Source of the DNA: JAJRXC01 sp047639555
GTDB taxonomy: Bacteria; Actinomycetota; Acidimicrobiia; Acidimicrobiales; Aldehydirespiratoraceae
NCBI GenBank assembly: GCA_047639555.1
Contig: JBLIOE010000017.1
Span: 7,529 to 71,528 of the forward strand
Length of the DNA stretch: 64,000 nucleotides
Reading direction: 5' to 3'
The translations under genes were made by a program, and so were the position numbers. Of this stretch, positions 49,997 through 59,600 are shown piece after piece. The stretch's first letter is position 1. The number at the start of each line of letters is the position of its first letter. The notes below the pieces were generated by a model. The model was not told the origin of the DNA and did no database searches. It saw only the letters and a program-made list of their open reading frames with translations.

Positions 49997-50884
49997 TCAG
50001 GATTGGAATCGAGGCGCGAGGCTCGCGATGGCCGGCGGCGGTGCATCTTTCGATGGTCCAGCGTTGCGAAGGGCTTGCACGATCTCCCGTCCGATCAGGA
50101 CGATGAAGAATTGCAGGACACTGAGCCCGGCGATGGTCGCCCCGCCAGCAGTGCCGTGATGGAAACTCACGACCAACCCTGCGACGACGGCCACCGCGCC
50201 GAGCCCAATGGAGGTCATCATGATGATCGGGACACGATGTACGAGCAGTGATGCGGTGGCCGGCGGGCCGACCAGCAAACCGAACACCAGCAAGGTGCCG
50301 ATGGCCTGGAAGCTGGCCACAATGCTCAACGCCAACAAGGCCAACAACGCGGTCTGTGCGAGGCGGGGTCGCATGCCGAGTGTTTGTGCTTTGGCCCGGT
50401 TGAATGTGAGCGCAAGGAATGGTCGGTACAACACAACGGTGATCACCGCGACTACGGCCGTGGCGACAAGCTGGGTACGGATGTCGGCGACGGTCACTCC
50501 GAGAACGTCGCCGAACAACAGCGCGGTCACCTCGGTCGAAAACGACCGGGACTGCGACACGATCACGATCCCCAAAGAGAGCATCCCAACGAACAGCAGG
50601 CCGATCGCGGTGTCTTCGCGAACCAGGGTGCGGGTAGACACGACGCTCACGAGCCCGCTCATCACCAACGATGCGATGAGCGCGCCGACAATCGGACTGA
50701 ACCCCCACATGACAGCGAGCGCGATACCAGGAATCACGCCGTGAGCGAGTGCGTCGCCAAGAAAGGCGAGGCCGCGCAGCACGACCCACGTGCCGACGAG
50801 CGACGTTGCGATCGCCGCGATGAGGCTGCCGATGAGGGCCCGCTGCATAAAGGCCGGCTCGAAGGCCTCGAAGATGTATTCCAT
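49997..50884 (-). CDS. znuB: Metal (zinc) ABC transporter permease
   Basis: 295 residues, eight or nine membrane helices, ABC-3 family. N-terminus MQRALIGSLIAAIATSLVGT, the conserved LRGLAFLGDALAHGVIPGIA segment, LGIVIVSQSRSFSTEVTALL and FLALTFNRAKAQTLGMRPRL (EAA-like coupling loop). Pairs with the ZnuA gene 15 bp upstream and the divergent ATPase. Imports Zn2+ (or Mn2+). Confidence 0.92.
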   Translation of the reverse strand: MEYIFEAFEPAFMQRALIGSLIAAIATSLVGTWVVLRGLAFLGDALAHGVIPGIALAVMWGFSPIVGALIASLVMSGLVSVVSTRTLVREDTAIGLLFVGMLSLGIVIVSQSRSFSTEVTALLFGDVLGVTVADIRTQLVATAVVAVITVVLYRPFLALTFNRAKAQTLGMRPRLAQTALLALLALSIVASFQAIGTLLVFGLLVGPPATASLLVHRVPIIMMTSIGLGAVAVVAGLVVSFHHGTAGGATIAGLSVLQFFIVLIGREIVQALRNAGPSKDAPPPAIASLAPRFQS

Positions 50885-50899
50885 CGCCGTACTTCGTAA

Positions 50900-51919
50900 T
50901 CAGTCGGAGAGCGCTTCGGTGATGCGCTCCGCGTTGGTGCGAACCATGTCGAGATACGTGGCTCCGTCGGAGTCGTCGGGTCCGAGCGATTCGGAGTACA
51001 GCTCGACCACGCTGATCTCGCCGACTTCGTCAGCAAGCGTGGATGCAAGCTCGCCCGACGAAGACGTGTCGGCAAAGATCGCGGGCACGTCTTCGTGTTC
51101 GATCAACTCGGCCAGCTCAACGAGTGCCCGAGCGTTGGTGCCGTCGACGGTGGAGCCACTCGGAATGATGGTGCCGGCGACTTCGAACCCGTATCGATCA
51201 GCGAAGTAGCCGAAGACTGCATGGTTGGTTATGAGTACTCGTCGATCTGGCGGGATCGCCATCAGAAGCGTCTCGACTTCGGCATCGAGTGTCTCGAGCC
51301 GTGCAATGTAGGACGCGGCGTTGGCCTCCAACGCGCTGACGTCCACGTCATCGACGTTGGCGATCAGAAACGCAACGATCCCGTCTGCAGCGAGCGCCAT
51401 CCGGGCGGGGTCGGTGAAGAAGTGCGGATCAACACCCTCGTGATCATGCTCATCGCTGTGCTCATTCTTGTCGTCGTCTTCGTGCTCGTCGTCTTCGTGC
51501 TCGTCCTCTTCGTGTTCGTCGTGACTACCGCTGTCGAATGTGATGGTTTCCACAGTGCTGATGGCTTCGAAGATGGGCACTCCGTCGCTCTCGGCCGACT
51601 CGATCACGTCGAGAAGGCCTTCTTCGAATCCGGCGCCATTCACGATGAGGCCCTCAGCTGCCCCGATCTGAGCGACCTGTTGTGCCGAAGCCTGGAACTC
51701 GTGGGGATCTGACCCGACCGGCATGATTGTAAGGACCCGCAACTCGTCACCAACGAGGTTCTGAACAACACCACCCAGGATGTTGGTGGTCACTACGACC
51801 GTTGGTCGATCAGCGCCGAGGGCGCTCCCGGAAGAGCCCTCGTCGTTGCCGCAGCCGGTAAACACAACGACTGCGCTGGTCAGCACGGCGGCCAGAACAC
51901 TGCAAGAGGAACGCATCAT
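50900..51919 (-). CDS. znuA: Zinc ABC transporter substrate-binding lipoprotein
   Basis: 339 residues from ATG 51919. Signal RSSCSVLAAVLTSAVVVFTGC with lipid Cys. Cluster A-I fold: VVVTTNILGGVVQNLVGDEL, MPVGSDPHEFQAS (first His), VDPHFFTDPARM, ITNHAVFGYFADRYGFEVAG, and IFADTSSSGELASTLADEVG. Between domains lies a His/Asp/Glu loop (SHDEHEEDEHEDDEHEDD) typical of zinc-binding ZnuA. First gene of znuA-znuB; promoter region holds two Fur-like boxes. Confidence 0.93.
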   Translation of the reverse strand: MMRSSCSVLAAVLTSAVVVFTGCGNDEGSSGSALGADRPTVVVTTNILGGVVQNLVGDELRVLTIMPVGSDPHEFQASAQQVAQIGAAEGLIVNGAGFEEGLLDVIESAESDGVPIFEAISTVETITFDSGSHDEHEEDEHEDDEHEDDDKNEHSDEHDHEGVDPHFFTDPARMALAADGIVAFLIANVDDVDVSALEANAASYIARLETLDAEVETLLMAIPPDRRVLITNHAVFGYFADRYGFEVAGTIIPSGSTVDGTNARALVELAELIEHEDVPAIFADTSSSGELASTLADEVGEISVVELYSESLGPDDSDGATYLDMVRTNAERITEALSD

Positions 51920-51932
51920 CCATCCAATCTGA

Positions 51933-51947
51933 TAGTGAGACTCACTA
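51933..51947. promoter_or_regulatory. Perfect 7-1-7 palindrome TAGTGAGACTCACTA
   Basis: Perfect inverted repeat with one-base centre in the znuA-znuC gap, 14 bp upstream of the znuA ATG. Size and layout fit a Fur/Zur-family operator; sequence differs from the second box nearby. Confidence 0.5.
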
Positions 51948-51993
51948 CCATTAGTTACCTTAGGAGCCGAGCGAAGAAGAACACAACATAGAA

Positions 51994-52008
51994 TGAGAAT
52001 CATTTTCA
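51994..52008. promoter_or_regulatory. Zur-like box TGAGAATCATTTTCA
   Basis: 7-1-7 inverted repeat (six of seven pairs) very close to the actinobacterial Zur consensus TGAAAATCATTTTCA. Lies between znuA and znuC, 23-26 bp upstream of the znuC start. With zur two genes away, zinc-dependent repression of both transcripts is expected. Confidence 0.7.
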
Positions 52009-52030
52009 TATCTGTTCCAACTACGCTTGC

Positions 52031-52771
52031 TTGGTGACTCCTGCAATCACCGCCGAGAACCTCGAGGTCTGCTTTGGCGACACGGTCGCTCTGTCCGGCG
52101 TTGACCTGACCGTGCCCGCCGGGTCGTCTCTGGCAGTCATTGGCCCTAACGGCTCGGGCAAGTCGACACTGCTCGGCGCCCTCGCTGGCACGATCGAACC
52201 CTCCGCCGGTTTCACCCAGGTCGCCGGCCTGCCTCCGGCACTGGTTCTGCAGGCAACCGATGTGGACAAGAGCCTCCCCATCACCGTCCGCGACACGGTC
52301 TCGTTGGCTCGTTACGCCACGCTCGGGTTGTTCCGCCGCTTTCGACGGGCGGACCGCGACGCCGTCGACCGCGCGCTCGCCCGGATGGCGATCGAGGACC
52401 TCGCTCCTCGCCAACTCCACGACCTGTCCGGTGGCCAGCGACAGCGCGTGCTCGTGGCGCAGGGCCTGGCCCAGGAGTCCGACGTACTCCTGCTCGACGA
52501 GCCAGTGAACGGACTCGACCTCGTCTCACGCTCGATCATCCTCGACCTCATCGACGAGATAGTCGCCTCCGGGCGCTCAGTCGTCATGACCACCCACAGC
52601 CTCGACGACGCCCGCCGCTGCCAACAGGTCCTCCTACTCGACACAACTCCGATAGCAGTCGGGCCGCCCACCGCGGTACTCACCGAAGAACATCTCCGAC
52701 AAGGCTTCAGCGGACAGTTCATGCGCGTCGGTGACAAAGTGACCCTCGATGAACCACACCACGCCCACTGA
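52031..52771 (+). CDS. znuC: Zinc ABC transporter ATP-binding protein
   Basis: 246 residues; starts at TTG 52031 or GTG 52034. ABC ATPase: Walker A GPNGSGKSTLLGAL, Q-loop VLQATDVDKSLP, signature DLSGGQRQRVLVAQGLAQ, Walker B VLLLDEPVNGLD, H-loop TTHSLDD. The C-terminal HHAH end is His-rich. Drives uptake with the znuB and znuA products encoded on the other strand. Confidence 0.93.
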   Translation: MVTPAITAENLEVCFGDTVALSGVDLTVPAGSSLAVIGPNGSGKSTLLGALAGTIEPSAGFTQVAGLPPALVLQATDVDKSLPITVRDTVSLARYATLGLFRRFRRADRDAVDRALARMAIEDLAPRQLHDLSGGQRQRVLVAQGLAQESDVLLLDEPVNGLDLVSRSIILDLIDEIVASGRSVVMTTHSLDDARRCQQVLLLDTTPIAVGPPTAVLTEEHLRQGFSGQFMRVGDKVTLDEPHHAH

Positions 52772-52790
52772 GATACGCGTAGCCGCTCCG

Positions 52791-52807
52791 ATTCTCAGCC
52801 ATTCTCA
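52791..52807. promoter_or_regulatory. Duplicated ATTCTCA half-site upstream of zur
   Basis: ATTCTCA at 52791-52797 and 52801-52807, ten bases apart, between znuC and zur. On the other strand it reads TGAGAAT twice, the same half-site as the Zur-like box near znuA; candidate autoregulatory element. Confidence 0.4.
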
Positions 52808-52828
52808 TTCCGAGGTAGCGTGAAACTT

Positions 52829-53266
52829 ATGACCGATGACGAAGTCGACGACGAGGCCGCCGCCCTCCTCCAACGGGCCAACCAGCGCTACACCAGCGGT
52901 CGCCGACGCCTCGTTGCCGCCCTGCAAGCCGGCGACGGGCCCCTCACCATCACCCAGATCGTCGCCGCCGACGACTCATTGCCGCAGTCCACCATTTACC
53001 GCAACTTGACCATTCTTGAAGAGGCCGACATCGTCACCCGCATCGTGACCAGCGACGACTTCGCCCGCTACGAACTCGCCGAGCACCTGACCGAACATCA
53101 CCACCACCTCATCTGCTCAAACTGCGGAGACGTCACCGACTTCTCCCTCGACACCCGCACCGAAAACAACCTCGATAGGGCTCTCCATCGCGCAGCCAGT
53201 CAGGCCGGCTTCAACGCCGCTGCTCACCGACTCGACCTCCTCGGCACCTGCGCCAGGTGCAGCTGA
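52829..53266 (+). CDS. zur: Fur family transcriptional regulator, Zur type
   Basis: 145 residues from ATG 52829; GTG 52820 is an alternative. Winged-helix region TSGRRRLVAALQAGDG and DDSLPQSTIYRNLTILEEAD, then RYELAEHLTEHHHHLICSNC (zinc/iron site His cluster and first structural Cys pair) and the second pair LGTCARC at the end. Both CxxC pairs are present, so the structural zinc is retained. Adjacent to znuC, so zinc uptake control is strongly supported. Confidence 0.92.
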   Translation: MTDDEVDDEAAALLQRANQRYTSGRRRLVAALQAGDGPLTITQIVAADDSLPQSTIYRNLTILEEADIVTRIVTSDDFARYELAEHLTEHHHHLICSNCGDVTDFSLDTRTENNLDRALHRAASQAGFNAAAHRLDLLGTCARCS

Positions 53267-53350
53267 GCAGCAGGAGCGCGACAGAAGGCTGTAGCACCGG
53301 ATACTCCCTACCACGGCGGCAATGAAGGATTGGGCCGAGATTCCGGCATC

Positions 53351-53367
53351 CACAGCTCACGGCTGTG
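53351..53367. repeat. Perfect hairpin CACAGC/GCTGTG
   Basis: Six-bp perfect stem with 5-nt loop in the 187-bp gap between zur and the SRPBCC gene. No T-run; possible terminator or leader structure. Confidence 0.3.
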
Positions 53368-53452
53368 CCAACCGGTGGACCTCGCCCGCAATATCGGGGT
53401 TCGCATAGTGCGCGGCCAGGGGTGCTCTTGCCCGGTACTAACGTCGGTCGAT

Positions 53453-53911
53453 ATGGCAGCCGCAGGTTTTGTGCACGAGATCGATATTGCTGTTGCTCGG
53501 CCGCGGCTCCACGACTTCTTGTGCGATCTTGAGAATTTCACGGCCTTACATCCGCTGATCGAGTCGATCACAGAGATCGCTCCGACCGCTGAGTTGCCGA
53601 ACGCTCGGCGCTATCGAGTGGTGGATCGCGTGCCGATCGGGCCAGGCCGCATGAAAGCGGTTTACACCGCGACGCTCGATCCGGTGTCGCTCCATGAGGT
53701 CCGCGGCTATGCCTGGCAGAAACCGGGCATCCGCTTGCTAACGGCTTACGAAATTGCGGACACCAACACCGGCGTGCACCTGACGGAACGAGTGAGTGTC
53801 CATGCGCCGTGGGTTCTGCGTCGTTTTGTGTCCGGGCAGGCCGAGGCGTCTCACCTGGAGACGATGAAGAAGATAAAGGTGCTGCTCGAGCAGCCGGCTA
53901 CTCCCGTGTGA
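53453..53911 (+). CDS. SRPBCC family protein
   Basis: 152 residues from ATG 53453; upstream codons are not conserved-looking. START-like fold: VHEIDIAVARPRLHDFLCDL, ENFTALHPLIESITEIAP, YRVVDRVPIGPGRMKAVYTA, HLTERVSVHAPWVLRRFVSG and a C-terminal helix LETMKKIKVLLEQ. Binds a hydrophobic ligand; function unknown. Convergent with the GGDEF gene. Confidence 0.8.
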   Translation: MAAAGFVHEIDIAVARPRLHDFLCDLENFTALHPLIESITEIAPTAELPNARRYRVVDRVPIGPGRMKAVYTATLDPVSLHEVRGYAWQKPGIRLLTAYEIADTNTGVHLTERVSVHAPWVLRRFVSGQAEASHLETMKKIKVLLEQPATPV

Positions 53912-53948
53912 CGGAACAGATTGCCGCGACTTGTATGCGTCGGCTCGA

Positions 53949-55052
53949 TCAGAGGATGCCGTCGACTCGCTGAGCCCGGCTGGCCCGCTTCGTGCCGTAC
54001 ATCGCCTCGTCGGCCGCGGCGAGCAACCGCTTCAGCGACGCAGCGCGCCGTGGGGCAGCCACCACGCCGACGCTGGCCCGCACAGGGATGGTGCGGCCGT
54101 TGACCTCGATCTCGTGGTTGCATGCCCCTTCGAGAACCGCGACCAGACGGGACGTGTCGTCGGTGCCGTCCGTGAACAGTACTGCGAACTCGTCGCCGCC
54201 GACGCGGGTGACGAACGCTCCATCGCCGACTGCTCGCTTCAGCCGCGAAGCGACCGACTGCAGCACGAGGTCGCCAACCGCATGCCCCTGGGTGTCGTTC
54301 ACGGTTTTGAAGTCGTCGAGGTCGACGAGGGCCAGAGCGATGGCGTCGTCGTTGGGGGACGCGAGGGCAAACTGAACCTTCTCGATAAGGAGCTTGCGGT
54401 TGCCAACCCCGGTCAGTTCGTCGTGGCGAGATTCGTGGGCGAGGCGGTGCATCAGAACCTCCCGGTCTTCGTGGGCGAGGCGCGAGGCGTCGCTCGACCG
54501 GCCGACGATGGTGACCGCAAAGGCAACGGCGAGCGTGACGACGACAGTGCGGTCGACGAAGCCGCTGTCGCCCTGGGCGATCCCGGCCGCGAAGACTCCC
54601 GAGACCGTTGCGAGGCCATAGAGCGGAGCGAAACGGGTACCAAGCCACGAGACAAAGGCGGTGCAGAGGGCGACCGTCGTGACCGCGGTCATCTCGTAGT
54701 AGAACTCGCTGACCGCGCCGAGAGCGGAGACCCAGATAATGATGCCGAGCAGCAGGAACCCGGGCATGCGCTCGGTGCGGGCGGCGATGTGCATGCCGAG
54801 TCGGATCAGGAACCCGCCGCTGACGTAGGCCCCCACAGTCACGGCCGTGACCGCCTGGGTCTGCGACACGATGGTGAGGAACGGGACGATCCCGACGGCC
54901 CAGAGCGCAATCGCGCTCACGAAGACCCGGCGAAGGAAGCGGCGGTCATCGAGGCCCGCCACCGGTGCAGCGGTGCGACCGAGGAGCGCGAGACGGGAGC
55001 GCCAGTCAGGAGCGGTCTCGTACGTCGGTGCGGTAGCGGCGGTTGTTCCCAC
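53949..55052 (-). CDS. Membrane-bound GGDEF diguanylate cyclase
   Basis: 367 residues from GTG 55052. About six membrane helices over residues 40-185 (VFVSAIALWAVGIVPFLTIV, MPGFLLLGIIIWVSALG, VVVTLAVAFAVTIVG). The GGDEF domain begins LAHESRHDELTGVGNRKLLI, has DLDDFKTVNDTQGHAVGD and an intact RVGGDEFAVL active loop, ending LAAADEAMYGTKRASR. Makes cyclic di-GMP; the membrane part is an unnamed sensor. An inhibitory RxxD site upstream of the loop is not evident. Confidence 0.92.
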   Translation of the reverse strand: MGTTAATAPTYETAPDWRSRLALLGRTAAPVAGLDDRRFLRRVFVSAIALWAVGIVPFLTIVSQTQAVTAVTVGAYVSGGFLIRLGMHIAARTERMPGFLLLGIIIWVSALGAVSEFYYEMTAVTTVALCTAFVSWLGTRFAPLYGLATVSGVFAAGIAQGDSGFVDRTVVVTLAVAFAVTIVGRSSDASRLAHEDREVLMHRLAHESRHDELTGVGNRKLLIEKVQFALASPNDDAIALALVDLDDFKTVNDTQGHAVGDLVLQSVASRLKRAVGDGAFVTRVGGDEFAVLFTDGTDDTSRLVAVLEGACNHEIEVNGRTIPVRASVGVVAAPRRAASLKRLLAAADEAMYGTKRASRAQRVDGIL

Positions 55053-55113
55053 GTTGAGAGGATCGTGAAGTTTTGGGGCTTTCTGAACGGAGCTCGTCCG
55101 GTTGGACCACGAG

Positions 55114-55445
55114 TTAGGGCCGTATGACCCAGGCCACTAGGCGACTTTTGTGAGTTCGCCGGATACTGAGAGAGCGTCGTTGTACGTTTCGCATGAATTC
55201 TCGCGGCGGTGCGTCGAGTTCGGCGCGCAAGGCAGCGATGAATGAGCTCGGAGACGCGTAGCCGACCCGAAGCGCCACGGAGGTCACACTGTCGCCGTCA
55301 GCAAGCATGGCGACCGCGGAGAGGATGCAGGCTCTCCGTCGCCACTGCCCGAGACTCATCCGGGTCTCGGACCGGCGGCAACCCCGCTCTCGCGATGGAG
55401 TACGACTCCTCGGCCGAATAGCCCGGCATCGAATCCGCGAGGCTT
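55114..55445 (-). pseudogene. AraC-type regulator C-terminal remnant
   Basis: In the minus frame ending 55114, MSLGQWRRRACILSAVAMLA, DGDSVTSVALRVGYASPSSF and DAPPREFMRN are the second helix-turn-helix of an AraC regulator. Before it only ERGCRRSETR resembles the expected ...RTLERLFRAETG region, apparently shortened, and TAA closes the frame at about 55445; no ligand domain remains. The tail after PREFMRN is also aberrant. Best called a gene remnant, though translation from the ATG at 55359 (81 aa) is possible. Confidence 0.6.
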
Positions 55446-55614
55446 ACTCGGTCGTCACCCGGAGGCGTGGTTCACCGACGAAGTGCACGCCAGGTCGTTC
55501 TCGGTCCTGTTACTCGTGGTAAGTCGCTCGCTCGACGAACTCGCGGGCGAGCTGGTCGCGTCAGATCTTGAGCGGGAGCCGGTACGGCCGCAGCGACTGG
55601 GCCATCATGGGTCG

Positions 55615-56628
55615 GTGAACTCCGAAGGTAGCTCTGCAACTCCCGCCGATTGGGCGGCGTCCGTCTATCGGTTGGCCGGGATCGAGGCGCCGACCATCGA
55701 CCACGGCGAGATCGCCGAGCGAACGGGGGTTGACCCGGAGCGGAGCCGTCGCTGGTGGCGAGCGCTCGGTTTCGCGGAGATCGCTGACGATGAGATCGCG
55801 TTTCGCGAAGCCGACGTCGAGGTTGTGAGTCAGCTCGGCAGTCTGGTTGACTCCGGAGCGGTCGACGATGCCGACATCCTCCGCCTCGCCCGGCTGATGA
55901 GCACTTCGTTCTCTCGCCTCGTCGATGCCCAACTGGATGTGCTCAACCTCGAAGGCAACGGCGAGGTTGCCCCGATGGGCGGCCAGAATCGACTGGCGGA
56001 GTTAGCCGATGCTGACATCGATGTCTTCGGCTTGATGGAGAAGACAATGGCCTATGTCTGGCGGCGCCATCTCCTCGGCGCGATCGGTCATCGACTCTCC
56101 GTCGACCGGACCGCGCTGGGTCAAGCAGTTGCCTTCGCCGATCTGTCGGGTTTCTCGCAGCTGAGCAAATCGGCGAGCGCCGAGGAACTCACCCGGGTGA
56201 TTGAGACGTTCGAGGCGGCCGCGTTCGATGTGGTGTCGCTTCACGACGGCCGGGTGGTCAAGCTGATTGGCGACGAGGCGATGTTCGTTGTCGACACCTT
56301 CGACGTGGCGCTTTCCGCCGCGTTGGAGCTCATCGAACGCCTCGCGGCGGAAGAGGGGATCCCGCCGGTGCACTGCGGAATCGCGTTCGGGCCGACGGTC
56401 ACCGTTGGCGGCGACGTGTTCGGCACGACTGTTAACTTGGCCAGCCGACTCACCTCGGTCGCCCGGGGCGGCAGCGTCGCCGTGCCGAGAGAGGGTGCGG
56501 AATACTTGCTCGACCGAGAGGATCTCGACGTTCGCAAGATCCGCCGGTCCTATGACCTGAAGGGCATCGGTCGAACGTCGATTCTCGCGGTCCGACCAAC
56601 CACCGCCGAGGCGGTCTCGGCGCACTAG
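55615..56628 (+). CDS. Class III adenylate cyclase with N-terminal regulatory helix domain
   Basis: 337 residues from GTG 55615 (upstream codons look non-coding). Residues 1-150 are an alpha-helical domain of the type found in mycobacterial Rv1264/Rv2212 (TGVDPERSRRWWRALGFAEI, READVEVVSQLGSLVDSGAV, RLARLMSTSFSRLVDAQLDV). The catalytic half has VAFADLSGFSQLSKS, VKLIGDEAMFVVDTF (Lys and metal Asp), and GDVFGTTVNLASRLTSVARG (Asp, Asn, Arg). All catalytic residues are present. Rv1264 is pH-sensitive through this domain; likewise here by inference. Converges on putA with a 4-bp overlap of ends. Confidence 0.9.
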   Translation: MNSEGSSATPADWAASVYRLAGIEAPTIDHGEIAERTGVDPERSRRWWRALGFAEIADDEIAFREADVEVVSQLGSLVDSGAVDDADILRLARLMSTSFSRLVDAQLDVLNLEGNGEVAPMGGQNRLAELADADIDVFGLMEKTMAYVWRRHLLGAIGHRLSVDRTALGQAVAFADLSGFSQLSKSASAEELTRVIETFEAAAFDVVSLHDGRVVKLIGDEAMFVVDTFDVALSAALELIERLAAEEGIPPVHCGIAFGPTVTVGGDVFGTTVNLASRLTSVARGGSVAVPREGAEYLLDREDLDVRKIRRSYDLKGIGRTSILAVRPTTAEAVSAH

Positions 56629-59600
56629 CCAGCGAGGTTCCCGAAGCGATGCAACGTCGTGCTGATCGCCTGCTCGCGGACATAGTGCAAGAACTCGACG
56701 CGGCCGACGGGAATGACTGGGCTATCGGCAACGTCCACCGCAGCGGCGTTGGCTGCGATCCGGAGCCGCTCTCCGATTGGCTCGCCGACCACGCGCATTC
56801 GTTCCACGCCGATCTCGCCGAGACGGTCCGCTAGATCAGGCTCGGATTCTCGTGACGCGTGGGACTCGATCATCAGGACGCCGGCGATCTTCGCGGCTTT
56901 CGCCGCCAGGTAGAGCGATCGTTCGTCTGCATCTTTCTGGACCCGTATGAGCACTCGGGTGAGCGGGCGGTAGCGGAAAACATTCGCTTCGCAGAAGAGG
57001 TCGGTTGGGTCGTGCGTCGCGCTGAAGTGAGTAGCCCACTCGGTCGCGTAGTCGTCATCGACGTCAGGGTCGGCGGACCAGCTGCCGAGCTGGGCGACGT
57101 AGTTCGGGCCGCCGGCCTTGGCCCCGGGACCAACCGACGACCGCTTCCATCCACCGAACGGCTGTCGCTGCACAACCGCACCGGTGATCGCCCGGTTTAC
57201 GTAGCCGTTGCCGACCTCGACACGCTCAGTCCAGGAATCGATCTCGGCCGGATCGAGTGAGTGGATGCCGCCCGTCAGACCAAACGCGCTCGAATTCTGA
57301 ATAGCAATTGCTTCATCGAGATCTCTTGCGTGGACCAGCCCGAGCACCGGCCCGAAGCACTCCGTGGAGTGGAACCACGATCCGATAGTCACCCCATCGC
57401 GGACGCCGGGCGACCACAAGGTCTTCCCCGCGAGCTCGTACTGCTGCGGCTTCACAACCCACGATTCGCCGTCGTCGAGCTGGCTGAGTCCTCGAGCCAA
57501 ACGGTCGTTGACATCTCCGGTCAGGGGGCCCATCGTCGTTTGAATTGCCGTCGAAGGACCGACATCGATGCTGGACACCGCATCGATGATCTGGCGACGG
57601 AACCGAGGTGAGTCGTACACATCCCCGACGAGTATCGCCAGGCTGGCGGCCGAACACTTCTGCCCGCTATGGCCAAACGCGGACAGCACGAGGTCGGCCA
57701 CCGCGAGATCAATATCGGCATTCGGCGTGATGATCAGAGCGTTCTTGCCGCTGGTCTCCGCGAACATTCGCAGGTCGGGCTGCCATGAGCGGAACAGGTC
57801 TGCTGTCTCCGAACCGCCGGTGAGGATCACCGCGTTGACTGAGGTAATGAGGTGCCGTCCAACTTCGTTTTCGGGAACCGGCATGAACCGCAGCACCTGC
57901 TGCGGAACACCAGCGGCCCAACAAGCTTCGGCGACGATCTCGGCGCAACGAGGAGTTTCCGGCGCAGGTTTGAGCAGTACTGCGTTGCCGGCCGCCAGGC
58001 TCGACAGGACTCCGCCCGCCGGGATGGCGACCGGGAAATTCCATGGCGGCACGACCGCCACGACTCCCAACGGTGTGAAACGAGCAGCGAGTGCGTCGAG
58101 GGCGATTGCTGCGTCGCCATAGTAGCGAGCGAAGTCGATCGCCTCGGCAACCTCCCCGTCGGCCTCGACGAATGTTTTGTTTGCCTCATGCACCATGGTC
58201 GTGATGAGTTCCCCACGGCGAACAGCCAACTGGTCGGCGACACGGTGCAGGATCGCTTGACGCTCCGCGAGAGGAAGCTGGCCCCAGCTGACCTGTGCGT
58301 CTTGGGCGCTGAGCAGTGCCTCGTCGACCTCGCGAATCGTGGTGAGGTCGGCGGTTCGCCTCGATGCAGGGATGTCCGCCATCACCCGCGAGATCCACTC
58401 TTGGTTCGCGGCGAGGGTGGGGTCGGTTTCGGGCTCGTTGCGAAACGGCGTACCAATCCGGTATGCGGACGTCGGCGGGGCCTGGCGGTCCTGAGTTCGG
58501 CGAGGCGATGACTCGACGTCGTTGCGTTGGGCCAGTGAGGTTCGGAAGATCTGTTCCTGAGCAGCAAACGCTGACGAACCGGGCTCGAGGTTGAACAGGT
58601 GCCGCAGGAAGTTGTCTTGCGATGCCGTTTCTTCGAGTCGGCGAAACAGATAGCTAATCGATACGTCGAAGTCGGCGGCGGCGACGGCCGGTGTATACAA
58701 CAGCATCGGACTCGCGGTCGGACCAATTTCGGTTGTTTGTCGAACCGCGAGGGCCTGTGCGGGCGCCATTCCCTGCAGCATCTCGAACTGGATCCGATGA
58801 CTCACGCCTCGGTCCGTAGCGAGGAGATGGGCCCACGCAACGTCGAAGAGGTTGTGGCTCGCCACACCAAGACGCACACCGCGCATACGAGATGGCGTGA
58901 GCAGCCATTCCAGGCATCGTTTGTAGTTGGCGTCGGCCTCAATCTTTGACGCGTACGGTGCCTGGGCCCAGCCATGTATTGCGGCATCGACGCGTTCCAT
59001 GGCCAGGTTGGCACCTTTCACGAGGCGCACCTTCACCTCGCCCCCGTTCATGGCATGTCGGTCGTTCGCCCACTCGACGAGCTGTTGCAACGCGTCGAAA
59101 GAATCCGGCAAGTAGGCCTGGAGAACGATGCCGGCGTCAACCCCAAGAAGGTGCGGTTCGCTCAACACGCTCATAAACGCCCGCAGCGTCAGGTCGAGGT
59201 CGTGATACTCCTCCATGTCGAAGTTGATGAACGTGGGAGTGCTGGCATCCGCAGCGGTCTCGACCAGCAAGCGAAGCCTCTCCGTCACCCGGCGCAAGCT
59301 GTCTTCATGGGCGAAGTAGTTGAGCTGAGAGGCAATGGCCGAGATCTTGACCGACACGTAGTCGATGTCTGGTTGGTCGACGAGGTCGAGGAGTTCGTCG
59401 AGGCGACGCTCGGCTTCGCGCTCGCCCAACACGGCTTCCCCCAGCAGGTTGATATTCAGCGCAAATCCGGCTTCTCGGTTGCGGCGCAGGTGCATCGCGA
59501 GCTTCTCTCGTTCCGCCGGAGCGACGAGGTGTCCAACAATGGAGCGCATGCGCCGGCGAGCGAGCGGCACCACGATGGCCGGCAGTATCCGGGCGAGGCG

